Part shown: piece by piece, positions 9,601 through 19,200 of the stretch | Numbering within the stretch: position 1 is the stretch's first letter | Layout: every line of letters begins with the position of its first letter | Source of the DNA: Bacillota bacterium | GTDB taxonomy: Bacteria > Bacillota > Bacilli > Paenibacillales > NBRC-103111 | NCBI GenBank assembly: GCA_023386955.1 | Contig: JAEWIS010000023.1 | Coordinates: 1-64,000 of the forward strand | Reading direction: 5' to 3' | DNA: 64,000 nt | Notes under the pieces: model-generated | What the model saw: only the letters and a program-made list of their open reading frames with translations | What the model was told of the DNA's origin: nothing | Databases searched by the model: none | Program-made: the position numbers and the translations under genes

Positions 9601-12600
9601 TTATGAGTCCGGCAACCAAATGGTAGCAGACGGACAGTGGCCGGAGGAAGCCCGGAGCATTATGGCCAGGGCGGGGCTGGAGTCCGCTTATGCGGGTGTA
9701 GTCCGTGGCGAAGTGCGCCGTTGGTCGACAGAGCGGCTGGATCTGGCGGTTGGCGGAGGCGGGCAAGTTGTGGTGGAGGCAAGGGACGGCAAGGATATGC
9801 CCCAGAGCCTGGATAGCAGCACGATCTATTATGAATCGATGAATCCTTCTGTGGCAGCAGTGGACGCCTCCGGGCGGGTCAGCGGGGTTTCGGTGGGCAA
9901 AACAACGGTCCTCATCCATATCCTGAATGCATCCATGCTGCGTACACTGGAAGCGGAGGTGACGGTGGGGGACACCTTGTCCGAGGTGGAGTTGAAGGAT
10001 GTGGCAGGCCATGTTTTGGCGGTGCGCTCCGGTACAGCCCAGTCCATTGAGGTTTTGGGCAAAACCTTCTTCGGCAATACGGTGGAGCTAGGCAACGCGG
10101 TGTTTGCCGTATCCGATCCTGCAGTCGCCTCCGTAACGGAGGACGGTGTTTTGACTGCGCATGGGGAGGGTTCTACGATCCTGACGGTGAAGGGAGAACG
10201 GCTGGGCGAGGAAAAAACAGGTATTTTCCACGTGCGGGTCTGGAATTACGGGGATACGGCAGTGTCGGGTCTGCAGGAGGAAATCTCCGGTGTCGATGAC
10301 TGGTATGTGTATCCAACGAATCAAAATGTCAGCGCGGGTGATGGTTCTATTACCATCAGCACACCCAACAGCGGCCACGGGATTTACCGGGGAAGGCAAT
10401 ACCAGAACGAGCTGCTGGATTTCGATCTGACCATTAACGGCACTACAAGCTGGTATGCCCTCATGTTCGGCAAAAAGAGCGATACCGCCAGCTACTCCAA
10501 CGATGACAACTATCTGGTGGTGGTCAGCTCCGGAGGCATTGAGCTCCAGCGGTACAACGGCACCGCCCGGACAGTGATTTACGGCAATATCGCGGGACAC
10601 ACCAGTCTCGCCGGGGATGCGATTCCCAATACAATGCTGCCGTTTAATACGAAGAAGCATGTGGAATTGGGAAGCATCGAGGAAGCGGATGGTGTCCGGC
10701 TTATCTTCAAAGTGGACGGTCAGGAGGTGTTCAATTATCTGGATACGGTCTCCAATGCGCTTCGCGGTCCGGGTTACTTCGGTCTGATTGCCCGCTCGGG
10801 CAGTTTGACGCTGGGTGAAAGCGCTGTTGGAGCAGACCGGTTGGCCGGGCTGGTGCTTAGTGGTCCTGCAACGCTGAAGGCAGGGGAACACGGACTGGTG
10901 CAGGCAACGGGTGTAGATTGGAACGGTAAGGCTGTGCCGGCTCCTTCAGGTGTGGTGTATACCAGCAGCAATACGGTGACGGCATCTGTTTATGAAAATG
11001 GTGTGGTGGTGGCGCATTCGCCTGGCACCACGGTTATCTCAGCAGTGTACGGAGCGGGCAAGGCTTCGCATCTGCTGACGGTGCTGGCAGCGGAACCCGG
11101 CGGTGGTGAGGGTACCGGCGAACCTCCCGTGGATCAAGCAGGTCCGCAATGGCCCGTGGGGGCCAAGCTGGATTTTCCGGCTGACGGCATCGGGGAGGAG
11201 GCGGTAAGGCTGGAATGGCCGGCTGCGGCGGATGTAAGCGGAGTGGCGGAGTACCGTATCCGTTTGGGTGAACAGGTATTGGATACGGTCACCGGCTCCG
11301 TGTATCAGTATTTGGCCTCGGGCCTGAAGGCGGGGACCACGTATACCTACGCCGTTATTCCTGTGGATCGAAAGGGTAATGCGGGTGAAGCCCTAACGGG
11401 AAGTGTGACCACCAAAGCGGCGGCAACTCCGGGTAATCCGGGCAATCCCGGGAACCCCGGCAGCCCTGGAGATGATGATTCTGAGGAGCCTGCCGGGACA
11501 GATCACCCGCAGACAGGGGGCGGGAGTGCTCAAGCCCCCGTGTCGGTGACCGATGAAGGGATTGTGCTGGATGCGGCTTCTTTGAACGGGACTATCGAAC
11601 AAACGCCGGAAGGAGGAACCGTCACGGTGCTGTCGTTGTCCTCCACGATTCTGGAGGCAGCGTTGGGGAAACTCGGCAGCACCGAGGCTGTTGACCGTCT
11701 GATCGTAGAAGTGCCGGATAGCAGTGCAATAAGGCTGGAGCTACCGGCTGCTGCTTTACAGAAGGCTGGCGTCCAAGGTGGCAAGTCGACGCTGTTCATC
11801 CGAAGCAGCACCGGTTCTTATGAGCTGCCATTGGCTGGAGCTGCGGAGCAACTGGCTTTGCTGGCAGGGAGGGAAAACGGGACGCTTCGTGTCCATATAG
11901 GACTAGTTTCGGCCCAATCTAAGACTCATCAAATGGCTCAATCCGCAGCGGCGGAAACAGGCGGCAAACTCATCAGTGTTCCTGTAGAGTTCAAGGTGGA
12001 TATGGTAATAAACGGCCGGAATTTGGAATTGACATCCTGGAAGGAATATGTAAGCCGGTGGCTGCCTCTTACCCAGAATGTAAATCCGGCTGCCGCCACA
12101 GGAGTTCGTATTGATCCGGCTACAGGCAAACTTTCTTTTGTACCGGCGGTATTTACTCAACAGGACGGAAAGCCGGCAGCGGAGCTGAAGCGCAAGGGCA
12201 ACAGTCTGTATGCGGTGCTGGAGCTGTCCAAAACCTTCAGCGATATGAAGGGACATTGGGCCAAGCCGGAGGTGGAGCTGCTGGCTTCCAAGCTGGTGAT
12301 AAGCGGAACAGCGGAGGATCAATACACGCCTGATGCGCTTGTCACCCGCGCTGAATTTGCCGCGATGCTGACTCGTGGGCTTGGGTTGGACCCGGCCGCG
12401 TACTCAAAAACAACCTTTGTTGATGTGGCAGTTTCCGATTGGTACGCAGAGGCCGTTTCTACGGCTGTGGAAGCAGGGCTTGCCGATGGTTTCGAAACCG
12501 GAGAATTCCGGCCGTCGGAGCACATTACCCGGGAGCAGGCGGCTGTGATGGCAGCCAGAGCTGTTGCTGCGGCAGGCAGTCATATGTCCGGCGCAGGGCA

Positions 12601-12793
12601 GCGGGAACGAGCCGCCTACGTTGACGAGGCGCAGATTTCCGCTTGGGCCAAGGAGGCCGTAGCGCAGATGAGCGAAGCGGGGATTTTTGCCGGGCGGGAC
12701 GGGAGCAGCTTTGCTCCGGAAGCAGCCATTACCCGCGCCGAAGCGGCGGTGGTAGTGAAACGCCTGCTGCAAGCGGTGAAGTTTATGAATTAA
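6683..12793 (+). CDS. Giant SLH-anchored beta-helix surface protein
   Basis: A secreted protein of 2036 residues. Order: signal peptide to about residue 57 (TASAA end) with an internal FxxISG-type repeat; LamG-like domain 58-245; two Ig-like BIG2 repeats to about 415; right-handed parallel beta-helix about 418-1010 (opening LYVSPAGADTNPGTEAAPY, then many N-rich turns); BIG2-like repeats; second LamG-like domain about 1195-1390; BIG2; fibronectin III about 1486-1575; Gly/Pro/Asn linker near 1581; three SLH repeats from about 1848 to the end that bind cell-wall polymers. The beta-helix resembles pectate-lyase-like polysaccharide enzymes, but lyase, hydrolase or binding role is not provable. Ribosome site AAAGGAGAG. 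It probably degrades plant polymer at the cell surface. Confidence 0.85.
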   Translation: MVTSTKPVKQSSILRMFVCAFLSVLMLLTGFAPISGFASISGFKPMSGLSLQTASAATGNVLADTFDAAAIGGKPSGWSIASHPEIAVSVQEVDGHPGRALAYAQSSKRSATYTISRSFTGATPKSVLTYQFRAEQTNAVIYLPYINSGSVNLAQFALNGGKISYMKAGASAWTGLEDYQAGTWYTIRIAVDTEAGTYDFYINDVQKLSGEPLKAKGTFDKMSMGFYKDSIGTVYFDEFHVYSYKKLENVSFSKESYDIAANTSQPLELVFHPADATNRNAVWTSSHPEVATVTNSGVVTALTPGETVISVSPEELAGEPPETTVVRVFAEPISSIDIGTVAAGVPVGSRVLLQAAILPAHTTDQFITWSTSDPQIATIDHYGELTGVSAGKVKVYATSPNGLVRGETEVTVVARNVAHRLYVSPAGADTNPGTEAAPYRTIAKAQEAVRALKNGMAGDVEVLLRGGTYVLPEVLTFTPQDSGENGYFVTYRSYPGEEALVSGSKKVTGWSMYDAEKGIYSADAAGLRTRQLFVDGFRAVRASSTGGLTNPVKTDAGYTSDDPALAAFAKPDDLELVFNDLWTNSRVGVTSVSLTSEGKAQLTLDQPAWDAVRNRGLTSATVPVTYENALELLDEPGEWYLDEQAGKLFYKPRAWENMSTSSIVAPVLEKLLDIRGESADNPVRNLEFRNLHFSYTTWMRPSSEYGHSDAQNNYLRYSGTPDYMPDAAIDLSYANTVNFEGNDFSRLGITAVRMKTAVQNSLIRANRFYDISGNAVSVGEPNSSDRENYNPADHRKIMKNNDVVNNLIHDIGVDYKSSSAISAGFPEYMDISHNEIYNIPYSGTHIGYGWDKLFTPVLRNVRIENNFIYDLMGKGLRDGGAIYSLGASGGTAENKNLVKGNYIRNQMDDSAALYADEGTTYWRYENNVIDLSESPPWHSSKRWAQAYKASIHNLDLVNNYMTESVFVNNAIDVYESGNQMVADGQWPEEARSIMARAGLESAYAGVVRGEVRRWSTERLDLAVGGGGQVVVEARDGKDMPQSLDSSTIYYESMNPSVAAVDASGRVSGVSVGKTTVLIHILNASMLRTLEAEVTVGDTLSEVELKDVAGHVLAVRSGTAQSIEVLGKTFFGNTVELGNAVFAVSDPAVASVTEDGVLTAHGEGSTILTVKGERLGEEKTGIFHVRVWNYGDTAVSGLQEEISGVDDWYVYPTNQNVSAGDGSITISTPNSGHGIYRGRQYQNELLDFDLTINGTTSWYALMFGKKSDTASYSNDDNYLVVVSSGGIELQRYNGTARTVIYGNIAGHTSLAGDAIPNTMLPFNTKKHVELGSIEEADGVRLIFKVDGQEVFNYLDTVSNALRGPGYFGLIARSGSLTLGESAVGADRLAGLVLSGPATLKAGEHGLVQATGVDWNGKAVPAPSGVVYTSSNTVTASVYENGVVVAHSPGTTVISAVYGAGKASHLLTVLAAEPGGGEGTGEPPVDQAGPQWPVGAKLDFPADGIGEEAVRLEWPAAADVSGVAEYRIRLGEQVLDTVTGSVYQYLASGLKAGTTYTYAVIPVDRKGNAGEALTGSVTTKAAATPGNPGNPGNPGSPGDDDSEEPAGTDHPQTGGGSAQAPVSVTDEGIVLDAASLNGTIEQTPEGGTVTVLSLSSTILEAALGKLGSTEAVDRLIVEVPDSSAIRLELPAAALQKAGVQGGKSTLFIRSSTGSYELPLAGAAEQLALLAGRENGTLRVHIGLVSAQSKTHQMAQSAAAETGGKLISVPVEFKVDMVINGRNLELTSWKEYVSRWLPLTQNVNPAAATGVRIDPATGKLSFVPAVFTQQDGKPAAELKRKGNSLYAVLELSKTFSDMKGHWAKPEVELLASKLVISGTAEDQYTPDALVTRAEFAAMLTRGLGLDPAAYSKTTFVDVAVSDWYAEAVSTAVEAGLADGFETGEFRPSEHITREQAAVMAARAVAAAGSHMSGAGQRERAAYVDEAQISAWAKEAVAQMSEAGIFAGRDGSSFAPEAAITRAEAAVVVKRLLQAVKFMN

Positions 12794-12798
12794 GAAAT

Positions 12799-12866
12799 TG
12801 AGCAGTACGTAGCAAAGGAGCAGCACATAGCAAAGGAGCAGAACACAACAAAGGAGTAGCATAAAA
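12799..12866 (+). repeat. Short 18-bp tandem repeat
   Basis: Three copies of CAAAGGAG followed by a CAG/TAG-type tail start at 12813, 12831 and 12849, exactly 18 bp apart, just after the stop of the giant SLH gene. Each resembles a ribosome site but no gene follows. Confidence 0.55.
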
Positions 12867-12869
12867 TCC

Positions 12870-12897
12870 AAGGGGCTTGCAGCTGCGCAAGCCTCTT
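12870..12897 (+). terminator. Hairpin after SLH protein gene
   Basis: AAGGGGCTTGC pairs with GCAAGCCTCTT (one G-U pair). No strong T-run follows, so termination is plausible but not certain. Confidence 0.5.
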
Positions 12898-13196
12898 GGT
12901 GTTGTGAGAAGAGGAATGACTAGTGGAAGACCGGAAAAATCGGAGGAGTGGGGATTGATGTCAGAGGGTACAAGTAACAGGGGTTGCGAATCGAATAGAT
13001 CGACGGTGTGGGAGAGGGCGGGGCTCGGATCGAATCTACTAAAATACCAATACCATGCGGCTCCACACCGTTTGGTGGGAACGTTGGAGCTATATGCGAC
13101 GGGGAAATGAGGGCCGCCTAGAATTTTTCTCAGAAAATCCACACTTGAACCCGCATTTTCCCTTCCAACGATGGTCGCTGGGCTGCTCCAGAATTC

Positions 13197-13379
13197 TAAC
13201 GGCGGCCAGCGCCGTTATTTCCCCCAAAAAGCCACTTCCCAAAATCTAACGGCGGCCACAGCCGCTATTCGAGGGGAAAAGGGAGCATTTTCCCTGATAC
13301 GCAGCATATAAGGTCTCTCCGCGCCGTTAGAATCTGAGAACCCGGTTTTTTTAAGGAATAAGGGCCGTAGCTTCCGTTA
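13197..13379. repeat. Four-unit intergenic repeat element, copy 2
   Basis: Units start at 13197 and 13247 (forward, TAACGGCGGCC at the 5' end) and at 13308 and 13358 (inverted, ending CCGTTA). Distances are 50, 61 and 50 bp. Forward units are themselves partly palindromic (AACGGCG with CGCCGTT). The element lies between the 3' ends of two convergent genes. Confidence 0.75.
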
Positions 13380-13457
13380 GAAAAACGACGATCAGAAAGT
13401 TAGAAAAACGGCGACCAGAAAAGCACCGGCCGGAATGCAACGACCGAAAAAACAACC

Positions 13458-13490
13458 AGCCGGCATGCCCAAAGGCGTGCCGGCTTTTTG
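13458..13490 (-). terminator. Terminator of the GH94 gene
   Basis: AGCCGGCATGCC pairs with GGCGTGCCGGCT around a CAAA loop. T-rich sequence lies on both sides (TTTTT on plus; GTTTTTT on minus a few bases away), so it may act in both directions. It sits about 25 bp past the GH94 stop. Confidence 0.75.
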
Positions 13491-13515
13491 CTGTAGCTGG
13501 ATCTTGCTCCGTTTG

Positions 13516-15903
13516 TTACAACACCACTTCCACCTGAACGTTTGTTCCGGCGGGATAAACCGGCAGCACGTTGCCGTCAATCAGCCGTCCGTCCACCCGG
13601 ATCTCCTTCACACCCTTGCAGGAGCGGCTGGTGTTGGTGACGGTAATGTGGTACTCGCAGCCGCGGAAACGGCGCTTGGCGGTGAACCCTTCCCACTCGG
13701 AGGGGATACAGGGGTCAATGCGCAGGCCCTCCAGGTCCGCTTTGATGCCCATAATGTATTGGGTGGCGGCTACATACATCCAGGCGGCGGTGCCTGACAG
13801 CCAGGACACGTTGGCCAGACCGAATTTGTCGGACTCGGGACCAAACAGGTTGGAGGCGTAGACATACGGCTCGGCTTTGTAGCGGTTCAGGCCGGCTTTT
13901 TCCATGGCCACTTGGGGAATGAGCTGCCGGTAATACTTGTACGCCTGGTCGCCCCGGCCCAGCATACATTCGGCGATAATCGCCCAGGTATTGGCGTGGC
14001 AGAAGACAGCTCCATTTTCACCCGTACCCTTGTTGTAATTGGTAAGCGGGTCCGCCGGATCAGGGAAGGTGGTGATGGACGGATGCAGCTTTTTGATGCC
14101 CAGCTCGGTGTCCAGCATCTCGCGCACGCTGTCCATGGCTTGTATGCCCTTCTGCTCCTCAGCCATTCCTGAGAGCGTCGCCCAGGTTTGGGAGTTGAGC
14201 CAGATTTTCGCTTCATCGTGAATATCGCTGCCCAGGAAACGCCCGTCATCCATCACGGCGCGCCGGAACCATTTGCCGTCCCAGCCCAGGGTATTCACCA
14301 GCTCCTGCTGCTCCGCATACATCTTCCGGTAGCCTTCCACATCCTCGGGATGGCCGGCCAGCACAGCCAGGTCCTGCATTTTCAGAAGCACGGTGCCCAG
14401 CTGCATGGCCGTCCAGATGCTTTCGCCTTTGCCCTTGCGGCAGACGCGGAACAGCTGATCGTTCCAGTCGGAACGGAGCATCAGTGGGAAGCCATTGGGC
14501 CCCAGCTTGGAGGCGGTGAAATCGATGGCGCGCTTCAAGTGGCCGTAGATGGTATCCTCTCCGCCATCATAATAGGGCACAGTTTCCTGGAGGAAGGAGG
14601 CGTCCCCGGTTTCGGCGGCCAGGTCCCAAACAGGGAGTGCGGTCCACAAATGATCGTCTGAATGGATGCTGGTGACAGGCTCCCAACCCTCCGTAGGGAA
14701 GAAATAATGGTTTACATGCCCGTCCTGGTATTGCTGGCCCAACAATAGCTTGATCTTATCCTTGGCCCGCTCCTGATCGAAGGGGATCACGGACAAAATG
14801 TCCTGGGCGGTATCCCGGTAGCCCACTCCGCGGAAGGTACCGGTAGCATAGAAGGAGATGTTCCGCGAAAACTGGAAGTTCCGCTCCGCCTGGTACGGAT
14901 TCCAGATGTTGATCATCCGTGAGGCTTCCTCATCCGGCAGCTGGCATTCCAGCTTGCCCAGGTAGTCCGCCCAATTGGCGGTGAGGGCGGCGAAGGATTT
15001 GGAGACGAAGTCTTTTTGCCGGGAATGGTCCAGCGCTGCTGCAATCTCCTCTTCGGTCATGGCGCAGCCGAGGAACATGTTCAGTGTCCGGGTTTCGCCG
15101 GGCTGTAGGGTGACCTGGAATTGAAGCGCGCCGCAGGGGTCGCCGCCCAGCAGGGTGGAGTTGGTGCAGCCGTCTCCTTCAATAGCCTCCGGGTTGGCTT
15201 CACTGCGGTAGGTGCCGATAAATTCGTCACGGTCTCCGTCATAGGCATGAAGCGGCGCATCCGAGGCGAAATAGACGAGAGGGGTTTCGTCAGGTTTGGG
15301 CTGATTTTCCACGCCGTATTTGTAGACCAGCGCTTCCTTATCGAGATAGGTTACGGACACCTGATGCTTGTTATAGCACTGCCACTGGAGCTCCCGCATA
15401 AATTCCATCATGCCGAATTCGGCGTAGGCGAACACATTCAGGGATTTGGCGGTGCCGCTGTTGTTGGTCAGGGTCAGGTTCCAGATCAGCGAGTTCTCAT
15501 ATGGTCCGACAAAATAAACAGTCTTCGCCGCCAGGCCGTCCCGCTCCGCTTCAAAGCGGGTGTAGCCCATGCCGTGGGCGCTTTTCCAGGAGGTAGGGCG
15601 GGCGTGAGCCGGTTCGTTGGTGGGGCACCAGTATTCCCCGTTGGCCCGGTCCTGCAGGTAAATGTAAGGTCCGGAGCGGTCGGTGGGCAGATGGAAGAAC
15701 CGGTAGCGGGTGATCCGCCAGATTTGCGGGGACTTGTAGAAGGCTACGCCGCCGCCCGCTTGGGACATCATGGTATGGAAGGTGCCGTTGGACAAATAGT
15801 TCATCCAGGGCGTCGGGGTGTCGTGACGGAGAAACTCCACTTCTTTTTTGTCGTCGTGGAAGCGGAAGGTTTGCTCCAGGGGTTGATGGGTGGGCTTTTT
15901 CAT
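13516..15903 (-). CDS. GH94 glycoside phosphorylase
   Basis: A cytoplasmic protein of 795 residues with full GH94 architecture: N-terminal beta-sandwich (about 1-280), linker helices, (alpha/alpha)6 barrel and a small C-terminal sheet. The motif RSDWND at 477-482 holds the expected catalytic Asp479. The family uses inorganic phosphate to split a terminal beta-glucosidic or N-acetylglucosaminyl bond, giving a sugar 1-phosphate. Cellobiose, chitobiose and related disaccharides are all possible; I cannot choose. Ribosome site AAAGGAG, 8 bp before ATG. It follows the GH2 gene on the same strand after a 335-bp gap, and the lack of a signal peptide fits cleavage of imported sugar. Confidence 0.85.
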   Translation of the reverse strand: MKKPTHQPLEQTFRFHDDKKEVEFLRHDTPTPWMNYLSNGTFHTMMSQAGGGVAFYKSPQIWRITRYRFFHLPTDRSGPYIYLQDRANGEYWCPTNEPAHARPTSWKSAHGMGYTRFEAERDGLAAKTVYFVGPYENSLIWNLTLTNNSGTAKSLNVFAYAEFGMMEFMRELQWQCYNKHQVSVTYLDKEALVYKYGVENQPKPDETPLVYFASDAPLHAYDGDRDEFIGTYRSEANPEAIEGDGCTNSTLLGGDPCGALQFQVTLQPGETRTLNMFLGCAMTEEEIAAALDHSRQKDFVSKSFAALTANWADYLGKLECQLPDEEASRMINIWNPYQAERNFQFSRNISFYATGTFRGVGYRDTAQDILSVIPFDQERAKDKIKLLLGQQYQDGHVNHYFFPTEGWEPVTSIHSDDHLWTALPVWDLAAETGDASFLQETVPYYDGGEDTIYGHLKRAIDFTASKLGPNGFPLMLRSDWNDQLFRVCRKGKGESIWTAMQLGTVLLKMQDLAVLAGHPEDVEGYRKMYAEQQELVNTLGWDGKWFRRAVMDDGRFLGSDIHDEAKIWLNSQTWATLSGMAEEQKGIQAMDSVREMLDTELGIKKLHPSITTFPDPADPLTNYNKGTGENGAVFCHANTWAIIAECMLGRGDQAYKYYRQLIPQVAMEKAGLNRYKAEPYVYASNLFGPESDKFGLANVSWLSGTAAWMYVAATQYIMGIKADLEGLRIDPCIPSEWEGFTAKRRFRGCEYHITVTNTSRSCKGVKEIRVDGRLIDGNVLPVYPAGTNVQVEVVL

Positions 15904-15938
15904 GGGATCGCTCCTTTTTTGGTGTCCCCCGGGGATGC

Positions 15939-16121
15939 TAACGGAACTCAGCGGCTCTTAGCGGTCGAAAATGGCATGTTCCGTTTTGTAACGGAACTTA
16001 GAGACCGTTAAACCTGTATAGGGCGGTTTTGCGGACCAAGTTTGTCCTCTAAGAGCCGGATAGTTCCGCTAGAAAATCCGAAGGCCTTATTTTGTCGTGT
16101 AAGTGTCGGATAGTTCCGTTA
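15939..16121. repeat. Four-unit intergenic repeat element, copy 3
   Basis: Units start at 15939 and 15989 (forward, TAACGGAACT at the 5' end) and at 16050 and 16100 (inverted, ending AGTTCCGCTA or AGTTCCGTTA). Distances are 50, 61 and 50 bp. The element sits between GH2 and GH94 on the same strand, possibly inside one transcript. Confidence 0.8.
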
Positions 16122-16238
16122 CAGGCAGACAGGTAACAGTGGACGAGCAGGCGCCGCATATAAAAGGGAATGGTTGTTAGAGCGGCGGCCTGCCTGGGTT
16201 ATAGAAGTGTCAAGGTTACTGTACAGCTGCAGCCAGCT

Positions 16239-19200
16239 TTACTTCGGCTCAACCTCGTCCATGGTCATGCGGTATTGCAGGTCCTTCATGTAATGGCCGT
16301 CTTCGTTCAGGAAGACCAGGCCTAACCGGACATCCTCTTTGGCGGAATGGACGATGGCGATCAGACGGTTCACTCCAGTCAGCAGCGTAATCCGGTTCTG
16401 CGGCTCCGGCTCCAGCTTGCCGTTCAGGTAGATCTCGCAGGGGGCATTGGTGTTAATCCGCAGCTTGCCGATGCGCTCGGCGGCAGTCCCGGTTTCGGTA
16501 GCAGCACCAGCATCAGCACCAGTCGCCGCCACCGGCACATGGACGAAGCAGCTTAGGAACCAGGGGGTTCCGCCCGGATTGTCCAGCAGCACGGTGCCGT
16601 CCTCGGGGCTGCGCTCCTTCTTTTTCATCCAACCGTAGAGGCCTTCGCCCAGGTTGTTAAGGGAAAATTCCGGATCGGTATAATAGCTCTTCATCGCCGT
16701 AAAATCCACATAAGGCGGGCAGGGGAGCGCCATCAGGCTTTCGACCGCCCATTCCCCGTCACCCTTGACGGTTTGCAGCAGGCCGTCTCCGAAGGCTGCA
16801 CCCAGATTGGCCAGCAAACGGGTATATAGGCGGATGCTCTTGGCGCTGTCCGCGTCAAGCAGAAGCTGGGAGAACAGCAGCTGTCCGTTTCCAGCGGGGA
16901 GTCCGGCCAGGAATACACCGGATTCCCGGGCTTTGTCCCGGTTGAATTCCACCAGCGCCAGGCGGCTGTATTCGGCAGCGTATTGCCCCACGAAGAAGTC
17001 CTTCCAGGCGGTGCCCTCCACGCTCCGGCACAGCAAGGCGGCGCCGGGAATTTCCAGGCGGTGCAAGGCCAAGGGCTTGTTCACCACATTGCGCGGAGAC
17101 AGGTGCACCTTATCGAAGCCGAAAAGATCCACCGGACTCATGCCGGACACCTCAAGGCACACATACTCCGCTTCCAGATGGTAGGTCTCGTGTTCAACCA
17201 CCTTCACTGCACCATCCGCCAGCCGGGCAAGGCCTGATGCATCCTCAGGCAGCGCAGGCAGCACCAGCACCTTACCGCCCTTTTCAGCAAACTGCCGCAG
17301 CGCGTTAACCGGTTGCGCCGTTGAAGTTTCACCCGCATGGGAAGTGGCATGGGCGTTGGCGTGTACATCATCCCCATCTGCTTGTTCCTTCAAAAGAGCT
17401 GCTTCCACGATAACCAAACTTGCCGCCGGCAGATTCTCTAGCTCAGCAGCATCCGCCACAAGCTGATGCTCCAGCTGGATCGTCTCCAGGAACGAATGCG
17501 CCTGTCCACCCTGTTTCACCCAGGCCGCTGTCACTGGCAGAGCCTTCGCTTCCGCGGAAATGACAGTTCGTCCTTCCGCCATTTCTACGCTTACTGCAGC
17601 CGCTTCCGCAGCCTGCCCGGCATAAGCCAACAGATTCCGCAGCAGCAGGCAGGCCTGGGGCACACGCCCGATATGGGGCATCATGTCCATCTGATTGGCC
17701 ACAAATAACCCGCCGCCGCTCTTATACTCCAGAAGCGGTGTCCACAGATCGCCGCCATCCCCGAAATCCCCGGAGCTGCATTCCAGAATCATGGTGAAGT
17801 CGCCGTGCAGCGGCTTTTCGAAGGCGGCATGCACCACCGGCTCCGGTCCGTCCTCATGGAGCGCCTCATGCCAGAACATAAAGTCGCTGCTGCCCAAACC
17901 CTGCAGCACCGGATGTTTCCAGTCGGCGCCATGGGCCCGCAGGAAGCTTTGCCTGCTCAAAGCCAGCTTGCCCAGGGAAAGGCTGATCTGCTCCAGCAGA
18001 AGCACACGACCGCCTTGGCCCACATGCTGCTTCAGCACCGCTTCCAATCCGCCATCCCGGTCCTCCAGCTTGCTGCCGACGATGACCAGAGTCTCCGGCG
18101 AAAGCCCGGCAAGCTCATCGGGTCCAACCCGGCGGCATCCTGGAACCAGAGGCGACAAAGCTTCGTAATCCGCACTGCCACCCACAAAAACCGCAGACCG
18201 CGCAACTCCGGCAGGCGAGGTTTTCAATGTCCCGGAATAAATCCGGTACGGCACAACCAGCTCATGCACAGGCTGGCCGTCATGGCGCAAAACAGCTGTC
18301 AGCACGGCTTCCTCCACGCCGCTCACACGGTCGGGCGTCCATTCCAAGGAAACTACCCGGTGATCCGCCGGCTCCTGCACGAAGCGGCAGCTCTCCTCAA
18401 ATACGGTCCGCCCACCCTGGCGGATGCTGCACGCTACCTCCACATCACGCGAAACCAGTGTATCGTTGAACACATCGAAGCTCCGCCGGACAGGTTGGTC
18501 GTCGAAGAAGCTGGTGTTGTACTCCGCCGCCAGAATGGTAGCAGGTTTGAAGGACGCGGCCATAATCGCGAAAGACGGGTTGGTCCGGTACGCCGGGTAT
18601 TCAGCAGGCAGCAAGCCGTTGTTCAGCGACAGGGAGTAGCGCGGAATCACCTTGGGCTTCGGCCCCGGGGTATCCAGGCGTTCGGGAGCCGGCAGGGGGA
18701 TGTCCCGCTCCGGCATCGCCCGCATGAAATAGTGGGCGAAGTTAAAGGTGGAGATGCCGGACACCCCTTGACGGCGGGCATATTCCACAAACAGACGCTC
18801 TTTTTCAGCCAGGCCTTTGGCTGCCTCATCCGTATGCCGGTAGGCATCAAAACCCACATACATGCTGCTGTTCTGCGGGCAAATGTACCACCATCCGCCA
18901 TGTTCGCCGAATACCAGGGGCACCGTCCGGTCCCATTGATCGATGATGCCGTCAATGTTGTAATGGCGGGTTTCCACCTCTGTGAGCTCTTTGGGCAAAA
19001 GGCGGTTGTCCCCCTCCACGATAATGGGGCGGGTGGCGTCCAGACGGCGGATGATGTCCATAAATTCGGGGATAAAGGTTTTGAAAATATCCCGTCCGTC
19101 CACCCAGCGCATTTCGTTCTCGACGCTCCACATGATAATGGAGGGATGGTTCTTATCCCGCTGTACCAGCCGTTCCACATGGCAGCGGCAGTTCTCGATA

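Noticed and set aside
8531..10012. 493-codon minus-strand gene
   Set aside because: Antisense shadow of the beta-helix region; His-rich, no start context.
12877..13249. Small genes after the SLH protein
   Set aside because: Frames cross a hairpin and the repeat element, with no ribosome site or recognisable motif.
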